The notes below the pieces were generated by a model. That model saw only the letters and a list, made by a program, of their open reading frames with translations, was not told where the DNA came from and did no database searches. From contig JADJLO010000020.1 of assembly GCA_016710075.1 (NCBI GenBank), forward strand, positions 60,925-124,924: 64,000 nucleotides of DNA, in the 5' to 3' direction. The position numbers and the translations under genes are program-made. Origin of the DNA: Acidobacteriota bacterium (lineage in GTDB: Bacteria > Acidobacteriota > Blastocatellia > RBC074). This document shows, piece after piece, positions 11,754 to 23,110 of this stretch. Each line of letters begins with the position of its first letter. Within the stretch, counting starts at the first letter, position 1.

Positions 11754-12845
11754 TTATTTTTTCACAGCGCTTGCCTGTTGAGCGATATATTTTTTGACGC
11801 GTTGAAGCTGCTGCCTGACATCTTCGGCATCCGGAGCCTCAGGAACCTCGGAGAGATAAGCTTCCAACTGCTGAGCGGCTTTATCCATGGCATTCTGCCG
11901 GACATGCAGATTAAACAGGTATTTGTGTACATTGACGAAGTTCCTGCCGCCAAGTTGAATGCACCGGGTCAGTTCTTTTTCCGCGCGATCGAAATCAGGC
12001 TGCTGCAAGGACATCAGCGCCAGGCCAAGGTTGAGGTGCGACATCGGGTAGGAGTCGTCTATCTGGTTGCACGTCTCGAATTCCCTGATCGCTTCATCGA
12101 ACTGTTTCTGCGCGGTGAAAAGTATTCCCATATTGATATGCGGCAGCACAAATTTGGGATTAATTTCCAGCGCTTTTTGAAATGCAGCCTGAGCTTCGGC
12201 CGGATGCTTCAGCGCAAGGTGCTGCTCACCAAGCTTGTTGAGAGCAAGAAGGTAGCTCGGGAGCTCCTTCAGCGACTCTTCAAAAAGTTTGAGCGCCTCC
12301 TCATGTTTCTGCTGTTGGGCAAGTTTGACCCCTTTGTCGGAGGCCTTCTTCGCTGACTTCGGCACATCCTGCATCTCTGCGGCGGAAATCAGCTTGTCCT
12401 TCATGACGACACGGTTGCCGCTGTCTTTCTCCCTGAGATATATCTGGATCATGACGGTGCGCGAAAAATTGCCGTAGACTTCGACAGTCTCCATTCCTGT
12501 TTCAAAACTCCGGTTGTCGGACGGCACCGTGACTCTGTAGACGCTGTTGGGAAGCCCACGGAACTCGAAATTGCCGACCGAGTCCGTAAAGACCTCACCG
12601 GCGACGCTGCCGGTAGTCACCTCCAGCACCACTCTCATCCTTTGATCGGGAGTCGCTCCTGATGGTAGAAAAACTTTTCCTCTGATCGTGTGAGAGATGG
12701 CCACGCCTGGCCTGTTGCCAGACGGCTGATTGGACGGATTCCCTCCCCCCTGAGCTGCAGCCGGACTCCAGCATGCCGTCAACAGGAAGACAACAAAGAA
12801 TGAAATTTGTATTTTTGGGATGTTGCCCAGAACCTGCTTCTTCAT
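11754..12845 (-). CDS. Exported TPR lipoprotein with carboxypeptidase-regulatory-like domain
   Basis: The start at 12845 (MKKQVLGNIPK) has GGAGG five bases upstream; an upstream ATG at 12902 is not needed. The signal sequence ends in VFLLTAC, a lipobox, so lipid anchoring is likely. Residues about 45-125 resemble a carboxypeptidase-regulatory beta-sandwich (GKVFLPSGATP and FTDSVGNFEFRGLPNSVYRV). From about residue 175 there are three to five TPR repeats (ALNKLGEQHLALKHPAEAQA, PHINMGILFTAQKQFDEAIR). This combination is common in acidobacteria and probably scaffolds other envelope proteins. Confidence 0.82.
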   Translation of the reverse strand: MKKQVLGNIPKIQISFFVVFLLTACWSPAAAQGGGNPSNQPSGNRPGVAISHTIRGKVFLPSGATPDQRMRVVLEVTTGSVAGEVFTDSVGNFEFRGLPNSVYRVTVPSDNRSFETGMETVEVYGNFSRTVMIQIYLREKDSGNRVVMKDKLISAAEMQDVPKSAKKASDKGVKLAQQQKHEEALKLFEESLKELPSYLLALNKLGEQHLALKHPAEAQAAFQKALEINPKFVLPHINMGILFTAQKQFDEAIREFETCNQIDDSYPMSHLNLGLALMSLQQPDFDRAEKELTRCIQLGGRNFVNVHKYLFNLHVRQNAMDKAAQQLEAYLSEVPEAPDAEDVRQQLQRVKKYIAQQASAVKK

Positions 12846-13076
12846 ACAGACCTCCACGGAGAAAGAAGTAGTCGGGAAGGGGGAATTCACCAGCATATTC
12901 ACTCCGCAGCGTATCAGAATGAAGGCGACCTCATCAGACCTTCAACTTTTCTGGTTAGTCCACTTTATTCCAGAGATCGTCTTGCATCTGCGAAGTTCTC
13001 GCCGATATTTTTCAGTCTAATTCTTTAAAAAAAACCTGGGAGGTGCGCGGGCTGATTTTCCAGTGAGACCGTAGTA

Positions 13077-13400
13077 TCAGGATTGAGCAGTTATCCCATT
13101 ATCACCGGATTCGGCGCCGGGCGCCTTTTCATTTATCAGTTCCTTGAGTTCCTTCCCGGGCTTGAAATAAGGGACTCGTTTTGCGGGAATATCAACAGGG
13201 GCGCCTGTTTTCGGATTTCTCCCCCGACGCGCATCGCGTTGTCGGACGCGAAACGAGCCGAATCCGCGCAACTCTATCTTTTCACCTCTGTTGAGAGCCT
13301 CAATGATATTCTTGAACACTTCGTCAACTATCACTTCCGAGTCTTTCTTTGTCAGCTCGGCAGCTCGGGCAACCTCTTCCACCAGCTCTGCTTTTGTCAT
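13077..13400 (-). CDS. hup: HU/IHF-family nucleoid DNA-binding protein
   Basis: A 107-residue histone-like DNA-bending protein. It starts MTKAELVEEVARAAELTKK and carries the HU signature GFGSFRVRQRDARRGRNPKT with an intact beta-arm (PVDIPAKRVPYFKPGKEL). The C-terminal tail (APGAESGDNGITAQS) is longer than in E. coli HU. GGAGG lies 4 bases before the ATG. It ends the minus-strand run folE-rluB-ispH-rpsA-sppA-hup. The rpsA-to-HU/IHF neighbourhood is conserved in many bacteria. Confidence 0.95.
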   Translation of the reverse strand: MTKAELVEEVARAAELTKKDSEVIVDEVFKNIIEALNRGEKIELRGFGSFRVRQRDARRGRNPKTGAPVDIPAKRVPYFKPGKELKELINEKAPGAESGDNGITAQS

Positions 13401-13522
13401 CGTTCCTCCGTTTGACGGCGAATGTGATCAAACAACCTAACGCTGCAGGATAATTCAAAATGCGTGTCAGTTTTAACTGTAAAGCTTGAACTTGAAACTT
13501 ATAAAACCCTGATACAGCGGAG

Positions 13523-14467
13523 TTACCTCCATTGATACTTGAACTTTACCGATGTGTCCATATTAATGATGGCTTCAGGCAATTTTTCCGGGTTTAAACT
13601 GGCGATCCTGGTGGCGCCCATCAACAGATCGAGGATCGAAATCCTCGCGCACCTTGGGGGGAGTGACAACCTGAGGATCGCCCTTGATTCCCACCATGAC
13701 AGCCGTCTCTTTGAGCGCGTCCTCGTAATTTCCTATCTGGTCGATCAGACCATTTTTGAGCGCGCTTTCACCGGTGTAGACACGACCATCGGCAAGAGCC
13801 TTGACCCGTTCAATATTGAGCTCGGATCCTGAAATGCCTTTTCCTTGCGGCCGTCGTTAACCGCACCGACAAACTGTCCGTATAGTTCATCAATCATCGC
13901 TTGAAAATACTGTTTTTCGCGATCGGTGATATCCCGTGTCGGGGATCCTGTGTCCTTGAACTCTCCGCTCTTGAAAACGACGGTTTTGAGTTTAGCCCAT
14001 TCGGCAAGATCCTTGTAGTTGAGCCACTCGGCTATGACGCCGATGCTGCCGGTGACCGAACCGGGGTTGGCGAAGATCTTGTCCGCCGGACATGCTATGT
14101 AATAACCGCCTGAAGCCGCGACGCTTCCCATGGAGACGACGATCTTTTTCTTCTTATCGTCCTTGATGCGTTTGATTTCGCGATAGATCTCCTGCGAGGC
14201 GGAGACGCCGCCTCCGGGGCTGTCAATTCTCAGAATTATCGCCCTCACCCGAAGATCGTTGCCGTACTGTTTGAGATGGCGATTGACGGTCTTGGCCATC
14301 TGATCATCGATCACTCCCTCCACGGGAATGACGGCGATCCGGTCACCTCCGGCGGTGAATCCGTCGTTATCGGACATCATCAACATCGCCGCAAACAGGC
14401 TGACGAAAAACAGACCACAGAGAATTACGCCAATGACAAGAACCCAGGCAAGGGAACTACTTTTCAT
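13523..14467 (-). CDS. sppA: Signal peptide peptidase SppA (two frameshifts)
   Basis: A membrane-anchored serine protease that digests cleaved signal peptides. After an N-terminal membrane segment (LVIGVILCGLFFVSLFAAML), the Ser/Lys-dyad fold is clear: IDSPGGGVSASQEI, the nucleophile in MGSVAASGGYYIA, and the lysine region FKSGEFKDTGSPTR. The frame breaks at CC 13837-13838 (one base missing) and resumes as SGSELNIERVKALADGRVYT. It breaks again in AAA 13639-13641 (one base extra) and ends NPEKLPEAIINMDTSVKFKY. All conserved parts are present once corrected, so sequence errors are more likely than decay. Confidence 0.88.
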
Positions 14468-14574
14468 AATTCACGGTAAATTACGCACATTTTATTTAAA
14501 CACCCGGGAGACTAACCGGACATTCATTGAAACAGACTTGTTAAAACAAGATACAGGATAAACGAGGCGGAAAA

Positions 14575-14658
14575 GGAAACAGTGGGAGATTGCCGCTGAA
14601 CAATGACCCGCAATCCGTGGATGCGAGCCCAATGCCAACTGCCCATCGCCCACTGTTT
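14575..14658. repeat. CCCACTG-word inverted repeat downstream of rpsA
   Basis: AAACAGTGGG (14577-14586) is the complement of CCCACTGTTT (14649-14658), and the right side adds related words (GCCAACTGCCCATCGCCCAC). The element starts 15 bases after the rpsA stop in transcription direction and lies inside the 206-base gap before sppA. The remainder of that gap shows no gene. Confidence 0.6.
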
Positions 14659-14673
14659 ACCACCAGCCGACTA

Positions 14674-16593
<1,920 letters not shown>

Positions 16594-16713
16594 TTAAACT
16601 GGACTTCCTCCTGGGAAAACTTCCCGTGTTGCTCTCGCCACACGGCTATCGACACTCGTTTCGTCGCGATGCCTGACGGGTTGTAACGAACAGGCAAATA
16701 CGAAAGAGAATGA

Positions 16714-16742
16714 ATAATAACCCTTTACGTCTGATTTGCCAA
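16714..16742 (-). promoter_or_regulatory. Predicted sigma70-type promoter for rpsA
   Basis: On the minus strand TTGGCA (16737-16742) is followed by a 17-base spacer and TATTAT (16714-16719), each one mismatch from consensus. It lies about 120 bases upstream of rpsA, after the end of ispH, so rpsA can be transcribed independently. Confidence 0.55.
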
Positions 16743-16808
16743 CGATATCCAGGTCAGATTGGCATGGACCTGCACTTAGCGTCAGCGTCATAATTTACTG
16801 TTATTCGA

Positions 16809-17684
16809 TCAATTATCAATTGAATTAATGGATGGCTCGAGATTCGCGCCTATTTCACGAAGCCGCTCGACGACCTGTTGAATCATCCAGTCTGGAGTCG
16901 ATGCCCCGGCGCTGACGCCGACGCGCGCGACTCCCTGGAGATCCTGAGGTTTGATCTCATCGGCCGTTTCGATGAGCATTGCGCGCGGGCATTTGTATCG
17001 AGCCGTCTCGACAAGCTTGTTGCTGTTGGCGCTGTGCCTGCCGCCGATGACATAGAGCATGTCGACCTCGCCTGAAATCTCGCGGATGGCTTTCTGGTTC
17101 TCTTCGGTCGCATCGCAGATGGTTTCGCAGACCTTGACCTCGGGCGCCTTCTGATGAAGAGCCTCGATGATCGCCTGGTACTTCTGTGGGCTGATGGTCG
17201 TCTGCGCTACCGTCCCGATCCGATCAAATGAAGGGAGCGCCAGGGCGTCCTCGACTGTTTTGACGACATGAGCGTCATCGCCGATGTAGCCGAGGATGCC
17301 GCGAATTTCCGGATGGTTCCGGTCGCCGGCAATGACCACCGTGTATCCTTCTTCATGCAGCTCGACCGCCTTGCGCTGCGAATAATGGACGTACGGGCAG
17401 GTGCCGTCCATAATCTTGAGGCCGCGCGCCTTGAGTTGCTCATACGCTTGCGGCGCCACACCGTGGGCGCGAATGATGACAGTGCCGCTCTCCGGCACTG
17501 AATTCTCATCCGCCACCTCAATCCCGTCGTTTGAAAGCCTCTCGATCTCCTGGGTGTTGTGAATCAACGGCCCGAGCGTGACCACGCGCTGCCCGTCCGC
17601 TTTCTCCATCGCGCGATAAGCCATATCGACCGCGCGCTTGACACCCATGCAAAATCCGAGGCTTTCAGCCAATACTATTTCCAT
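16809..17684 (-). CDS. ispH: 4-hydroxy-3-methylbut-2-enyl diphosphate reductase
   Basis: The last enzyme of the non-mevalonate (MEP) isoprenoid pathway, an iron-sulfur protein. All three cluster cysteines are visible: GFCMGVKRA (residue 12), DGTCPYVH and CDATEENQKA. IRAHGVAPQAYE, AGDRNHPEI and SAGASTPDWMI are family motifs. The 291-residue length is normal. It lies between rluB and rpsA on the same strand. It implies undecaprenyl-phosphate supply by the MEP route, which the polysaccharide locus in this window would draw on. Confidence 0.96.
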   Translation of the reverse strand: MEIVLAESLGFCMGVKRAVDMAYRAMEKADGQRVVTLGPLIHNTQEIERLSNDGIEVADENSVPESGTVIIRAHGVAPQAYEQLKARGLKIMDGTCPYVHYSQRKAVELHEEGYTVVIAGDRNHPEIRGILGYIGDDAHVVKTVEDALALPSFDRIGTVAQTTISPQKYQAIIEALHQKAPEVKVCETICDATEENQKAIREISGEVDMLYVIGGRHSANSNKLVETARYKCPRAMLIETADEIKPQDLQGVARVGVSAGASTPDWMIQQVVERLREIGANLEPSINSIDN

Positions 17685-17799
17685 ATTTTTCCCTGTCCCG
17701 ATTTTAATCAGAATCTAAATGTTCAAATATACCTTGTCAAGCAGGCCAGATTCGCCGGGGTTGCCGGCGGCAATGGAGATCTTGCCGCGATTTTGTCGA

Positions 17800-18603
17800 T
17801 CATTTCGAAGACTTCGCCGCCGGCTTTTTCTCGCTCTTCTGACCTGTATTATTTTTTTTCTTCTGCTGCTTGACCGGTTTGGCGCTGCTGAAAAACTTTT
17901 TCACTTCGGATTCATCAAGCTTGCGGAACTCGCCTGGTTTGAGTCTCTCGTTGCGCAGGAATCCGATAGCGATTCGGCGGAGTTTGATGACTGAGTGGCC
18001 GATGTGGTCGAACATTTTTCTGATCTGCTGGTTGCGGCCCTCAAAGAGAGTCACTTCATACCAGGAGTTGGTGGGGCTCTGTTCGGTCTGGCGGATCCTG
18101 GCCGGCGCGGTCTTTTTCCCTTCGAGGGGCACGCCTCGCTCCAGCATGCGGATCAGCGATTCGTCCGGCTGCCCCTTGACCTTGACTTCGTATATCTTGG
18201 GGATCTGCTTCGAAGCATGCGTGATCAGATTTGTGAATTCGCCGTCATTGGTCAGCAGCAGCAGCCCTTCGGAATTGAAATCGAGCCTGCCGACGGGATG
18301 CACCTTGCTGCGATAAGCGCCTACCAGATCGATGACCAGAGGCCGGTTCTTGGGATCCGACTTGCTGGTGAGTATCCCCAGAGGCTTGTTGAGCAGAAGA
18401 TAGACCTTCTCCCTCTGCCTGAATCCCGGATTGATCAGTTTTCCGTTGACCTTGATGTGATCGGACTCCGGATCAGCCTTGGATCCAAGTTCAGTCACTG
18501 CCTTCCCGTTGACAGTGACAACCCCCGAGAGTATCAGTTCTTCGGCCTTGCGCCTCGATGCGATTCCGGCTGCCGAGATAATCTTTTGTAGTCTTTCAAG
18601 CAT
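17800..18603 (-). CDS. rluB: Ribosomal large-subunit pseudouridine synthase, RluB/RsuA family
   Basis: Isomerises uridine in rRNA. An S4 RNA-binding domain comes first (LQKIISAAGIASRRKAEELI), then the catalytic domain with the aspartate of GRLDFNSEGLLLLTNDG. GRNQQIRKMFDHIGHSVIKL follows near the end. The C-terminal 30 residues are a lysine-rich tail (KQQKKKNNTGQKSEKKPAAK) beyond the normal core. RluB versus RluE/RsuA specificity cannot be separated by eye. The gene lies 115 bases from ispH and 70 from folE, all same strand. Confidence 0.9.
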   Translation of the reverse strand: MLERLQKIISAAGIASRRKAEELILSGVVTVNGKAVTELGSKADPESDHIKVNGKLINPGFRQREKVYLLLNKPLGILTSKSDPKNRPLVIDLVGAYRSKVHPVGRLDFNSEGLLLLTNDGEFTNLITHASKQIPKIYEVKVKGQPDESLIRMLERGVPLEGKKTAPARIRQTEQSPTNSWYEVTLFEGRNQQIRKMFDHIGHSVIKLRRIAIGFLRNERLKPGEFRKLDESEVKKFFSSAKPVKQQKKKNNTGQKSEKKPAAKSSK

Positions 18604-18674
18604 AAATTGAGTCTAAAGTTGCCAGTCGGCTAAGACGGCTTCAGGGCAGAACATTTAAGTGTTTGAACTTTGAA

Positions 18675-19253
<579 letters not shown>

Positions 19254-19371
19254 CCCTTGCTTATGTTTCCCTGTCGTTTATCGAACGATTTAAAATAACA
19301 ACCATTATCGTCAAGAAAGGCGGGTCAGTGCAAGCCGCGCTTCCCACCAAATCCCTGAAAATAAAAGAAAA

Positions 19372-19401
19372 TTGACGAATGATTCAGTTTTCATTTAAAA
19401 T
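19372..19401 (+). promoter_or_regulatory. Predicted promoter for ppk1
   Basis: TTGACG (19372-19377), an 18-base spacer and TAAAAT (19396-19401) stand about 70 bases before the ppk1 start in the divergent gap with folE. Both boxes have one mismatch to consensus. Confidence 0.45.
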
Positions 19402-19468
19402 CCCGCTGGTTAGCTGCCGCAATTAATGCATACTCTTATCCAGGACACGGTAAATAGAGGCAGGAAAA

Positions 19469-21562
19469 ATGGATACAACTTCGCTATCGCTCGATAAAAT
19501 CGGAAAAAGCACGGGAAGTCTGATGGAAAGTCCGCTGATCAATCGCGAGTTGAGCTGGATCGAGTTCAACAGCCGGGTGCTGGATGAGGCTCTCGATCCG
19601 TCGCAGCCGCTGCTTGAGCGCCTGAAATTTCTGGCGATCTTCTCGACCAACCTCGATGAATTTTTCATGGTGAGAGTTTCTGGGCTGAGGGAGCAACTCG
19701 AAGCGAATCCGATGATGCTTTCGCCCGACGGGTTGACGCCGGTTTCGCAGCTCAAGCGGATAAGTGAAAGGCTGCGGCAGTTGACGGAATTGCAGATGCG
19801 CTGCCTGATCAGACAGGTATTGCCGGGGCTCGAGGAGCATGGAGTTCACATTATTCCATACGGCAAACCTCAAGGCAAGGCAGAAAGACGAGCTGCGCGA
19901 ATTTTTCAATGAGAGAGTCTTTCCCGTACTGACGCCGCTATCGGTCGATCCGAGCCACCCGTTTCCATACATTTCAAACATCAGCCTGAACCTCGGGATA
20001 CTGGTCGTGCCTGAAAAGCCTGAAAACGGCGAGGAGCCGCGGTTTGCGCGGGTCAAGCTGCCGCCGAACGTTCCGAGGCTGTTCCCTGTCAGCGGAGACG
20101 GATACTGTTTCGTTCTGCTGGAAGAAGTAATCAGCGCGCATATTGAAACGCTCTTCCCCGGAATGCGGATCCTGGAATGCCAGCCATTCCGAATCACGCG
20201 GGATGCGGACATTGAAATTGAAGAGGACGAGGCAGGGGACCTGCTTAAGACCGTGGAGCAGCAATTGAGGCAGCGGCGATTTGGATTCGGCGTGCGGCTT
20301 GAAGTGACTGCCGGCATGACTCCACAAGATGGTAAAGCTGCTGCGCAGCTCGCTGGTTCTCGATGAGCAGAGCGTATACACGATCGATGGGCCGCTCAAT
20401 ATTCCGGATCTGACATCGCTGACCAGGCTCGATCTGCCCGAACTCAGGATCAGCCGTTCACTCCGAAAACGCCGGCTACTCTGGTGGCGCATGAATCGAT
20501 CTTCGACGCGATTCGAATCAGGACATTCTGCTCCATCATCCATACGATTCATTCGCGCCGGTCACCGAGTTCCTGCTGGAGGCCGCCCGCGACCCGAACG
20601 TTCTGGCCATCAAGCAGACTCTCTACCGCGTCGGCAAGGATTCACCGATAGTCGAGGCGTTGATCGAGGCCGCTGAAAACGGCAAGCAGGTGGCGGTACT
20701 GGTCGAACTCAAGGCGCGATTCGACGAGGAAAACAACATCCACTGGGCGCGGCGTCTTGAAAAGGCGGGAGCTCACGTAGTCTATGGTCTGATCGGATTG
20801 AAGACTCACTCAAAAATTGCCCTGGTCGTGCGCGAGGAAAAAGGAGTGCTCAAGCGCTACGTGCACCTGGGCACGGGAAACTATAATCCTCTTACTTCGA
20901 GAATCTACACCGATCTGGGATTCTTCACCTCCAGGCCCGAATTCGGAGCCGATGCGTCGGACCTGTTCAACTATCTGACCGGATTTTCACGCCATGAACG
21001 CTACCAGAAGCTGCTGGTGGCTCCGGTAAATCTTCGCAAGACCATGACTGAACTGATCCGGCGCGAAGTGATCCACCAGCAGTCAGGCCGCCCCGCGGGT
21101 ATCTTTGCCAAGTTCAACAGCTTCACAGATGCGGGAATGATCGATGAGATGTATGCCGCGTCCCGCCAGGGAGTGCCGATCGATCTGATCATTCGCGGCA
21201 TCTGCTGCCTGCGCCCCGGGATACCAGGCAAGAGCGAAACGATCAGGGTTGGCAGCGTCGTCGGCAGATTCCTCGAACATTCGCGCGTCTACCGCTTCGT
21301 CAACGGAGGAAACGACGAGATCTACATCGGCAGCGCCGACCTCATGAACAGGAATCTCGATCGAAGGGTAGAGGTGCTCTTCCCCATCGAAGACGAGAAG
21401 CTCAAGGATCGAATCGTTCGCGAGGTCATGGAATTGTCATTGAAGGATACCGTCAAAATGCGCTGGCTGCAGTCCGACGGGACTTACCTCAGACCTCGCT
21501 ATGCCGAAGAGAAGCAATTCGACATGCAGGATTATCTGCTCAGGCATTCCTCGAATGCCTGA
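19469..21562 (+). CDS. ppk1: Polyphosphate kinase 1 (four frameshifts)
   Basis: Polymerises the ATP gamma-phosphate into polyphosphate at the membrane. The reading starts at INRELSWIEFNSRVLDEA, typical of PPK1. Segments in different frames then join in order: DELREFFNERVFPVLTPLSV, VKLLRSSLVLDEQSVYTIDG, PFTPKTPATLVAHESIFDAI, LLHHPYDSFAPVTEFLLEAA and the catalytic part. The latter holds the phospho-histidine KTHSKIALVVR and HLGTGNYNPLTSRIYTDLGF. The corrections are +1 near 19866, +1 near 20318, -1 near 20446 and -1 near 20521, a net zero. The corrected length of about 698 residues is normal. Sequence errors are the simplest explanation; a decayed gene is the alternative. Confidence 0.9.
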
Positions 21563-21593
21563 AATGCCCGAAATGCCTGAAATGCCCGAAATG
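21545..21593 (+). repeat. GAAATGCCYG tandem words after ppk1
   Basis: GGCATTCCTCGAATGCC forms a short hairpin over the ppk1 stop region. Four copies of GAAATGCCTG/GAAATGCCCG follow in tandem (21561-21593). It lies between the convergent ends of ppk1 and the next gene. Confidence 0.6.
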
Positions 21594-21604
21594 ATGGCTT
21601 CGAT

Positions 21605-22633
21605 TCAGGAATGCTGTAATTTTACGGGAAGGCCTGTTGTCGCGGACCGGTAGAGGGCATCAACGAGTTCGAGCGATTTCCGACCCTCGATCCCGTCGAT
21701 TGCCGGCCGGCGGTTTTCGACGATCGAACAGATCATGTCTTCAATCTGCAATCGATGTCCCTGACTGGAGATGTTGGAGGGATTGGCCGATCCGTCCGTG
21801 ATCGTTTCGCCGCCGCCCTCCGATGACTCCTCTCCGTCGATTGACCAGCAGCCGATCGCATCCCCATCGAGAATGATCGTACCGTTTTCGCCGCTGATCT
21901 CAAGCCGGCGTTTGAATCCGGGTTTTACCGAGGTCGCGGCCTCGATGACGCCGAGGGCGCCGCTCTTATATCTCAAGCTTGCGACCAGTGTGTCTTCCGC
22001 CTCGATATGCGGATAGCGAAGAGCGGACTTCATGGCAAAGACGGATTCGACCGGTCCCATCATCCAGCGCAGCAGATCGACCGTGTGAATCGCCTGATTG
22101 ATGAGGGCTCCGCCGCCATCGAGATCGAGTGAGCCGTGCCATGATCCGGGCGCATAGTATTCAGGCGAACGGTACCATTTGACACAGGCATCTCCGATCA
22201 TCAACCGGCCAAGCCTGCCCTCTTCGATGGCCTGCCGCATTTTCCGGACTGCCGGAAGAAAGCGGGATTGAAAGATCACGCCGAGCCTGACGCCGGCGCC
22301 GTCGCATGCTTCGATCAGGGCATCGGCGCGATCGAGACTGATCTCGATCGGCTTTTCAACAAGAATGTTTTTGCCATGCCTTGCTGCTGCGATTCCGAGT
22401 TCGGCATGATTGCCGCTGGGCGTGCAGATGCTGACCAACTGCATTCCCGCGTGCTTGAGAAAATTTTCGTAATTCGTGTAGGGAGTGGCTTTGAATCTGG
22501 CGGCGAACTCCGCGGTTCGGCTCTCATCGCGACCACAGACGGCTACCAGATGAGCCCCTTCGATCCGGCTCACGGCCTCTGCCTGGACGGCGCCAATCAT
22601 CCCGCATCCCACAATTCCTATGCCTATTTTCAT
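21605..22633 (-). CDS. Gfo/Idh/MocA-family oxidoreductase
   Basis: A 342-residue NAD(P)-dependent sugar-type dehydrogenase. The Rossmann motif is GIGIVGCGMIGAVQAEA, and the catalytic lysine motif EKP is in GKNILVEKPIEISL. The C-terminal domain includes GGGALINQAIHTVDLLRWMM with the expected D-x-x-x-H-like region. It is divergent from the glyoxalase-like gene. The substrate is probably a (nucleotide) sugar or inositol derivative, but it is not predictable. Confidence 0.88.
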   Translation of the reverse strand: MKIGIGIVGCGMIGAVQAEAVSRIEGAHLVAVCGRDESRTAEFAARFKATPYTNYENFLKHAGMQLVSICTPSGNHAELGIAAARHGKNILVEKPIEISLDRADALIEACDGAGVRLGVIFQSRFLPAVRKMRQAIEEGRLGRLMIGDACVKWYRSPEYYAPGSWHGSLDLDGGGALINQAIHTVDLLRWMMGPVESVFAMKSALRYPHIEAEDTLVASLRYKSGALGVIEAATSVKPGFKRRLEISGENGTIILDGDAIGCWSIDGEESSEGGGETITDGSANPSNISSQGHRLQIEDMICSIVENRRPAIDGIEGRKSLELVDALYRSATTGLPVKLQHS

Positions 22634-22705
22634 AAATTCGAGATTTGAAATTTGAGTTTTCGGATTTTTATTTTATCTTGTTCAGGTCAATCATAGGAGA
22701 ACGAG

Positions 22706-23073
22706 ATGGCTATCACAATCTCAGGCTTTCATCATGCGGGTTTTCTGGTAACCGACATCGAGAGGGCCGCGAAATTTTACGAAGAAGTGCTGGGGCTTGT
22801 CGGGATACCGCGGCCTGATTTCGGTTTCGCCGGTCGCTGGTATGATCTGGGCAACTCTCAGCAGCTTCATTTGATGAGCGTCGAGGCGATGCCCGGGTCT
22901 GCGGACCCTCCGCGGCACGACAGGCACATCGCGCTCAATGTTCCGGATGTGAGTGAAAGCGAAAGACTGCCGTGCATGAGCTGGGCATTGCAATCAGCTA
23001 TGGCAGCGGGCGCTCGGGCAATCCGCAGCTCTTCATTCGGGATCCGGACGGAAACACGATCGAACTCAGATAA
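22706..23073 (+). CDS. Glyoxalase/VOC-superfamily protein (frameshifted)
   Basis: A small metal-dependent VOC fold protein of about 123 residues. It opens ISGFHHAGFLVTDIERAAKF with the first metal histidine, then EVLGLVGIPRPDFGFAGRW. The main frame loses similarity after DVSESERL, but one base missing near 22970 restores HELGIAISYGSG and the family ending FIRDPDGNTIELR with a TAA at 23071-23073. Left uncorrected, the frame runs into the next gene and gives a false fusion with the PQQ-type protein. The reaction is unknown. Confidence 0.82.
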
Positions 23074-23110
23074 TTTCATCAACAGTAAAAGCCAACAAAG
23101 AGGACCACAA

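Noticed and set aside
10915..12356. Long plus-strand frames opposite ppk2 and the TPR gene (259 and 268 residues)
   Set aside because: They lie antisense to well-recognised genes, lack family motifs, and their codon use mirrors the real gene.
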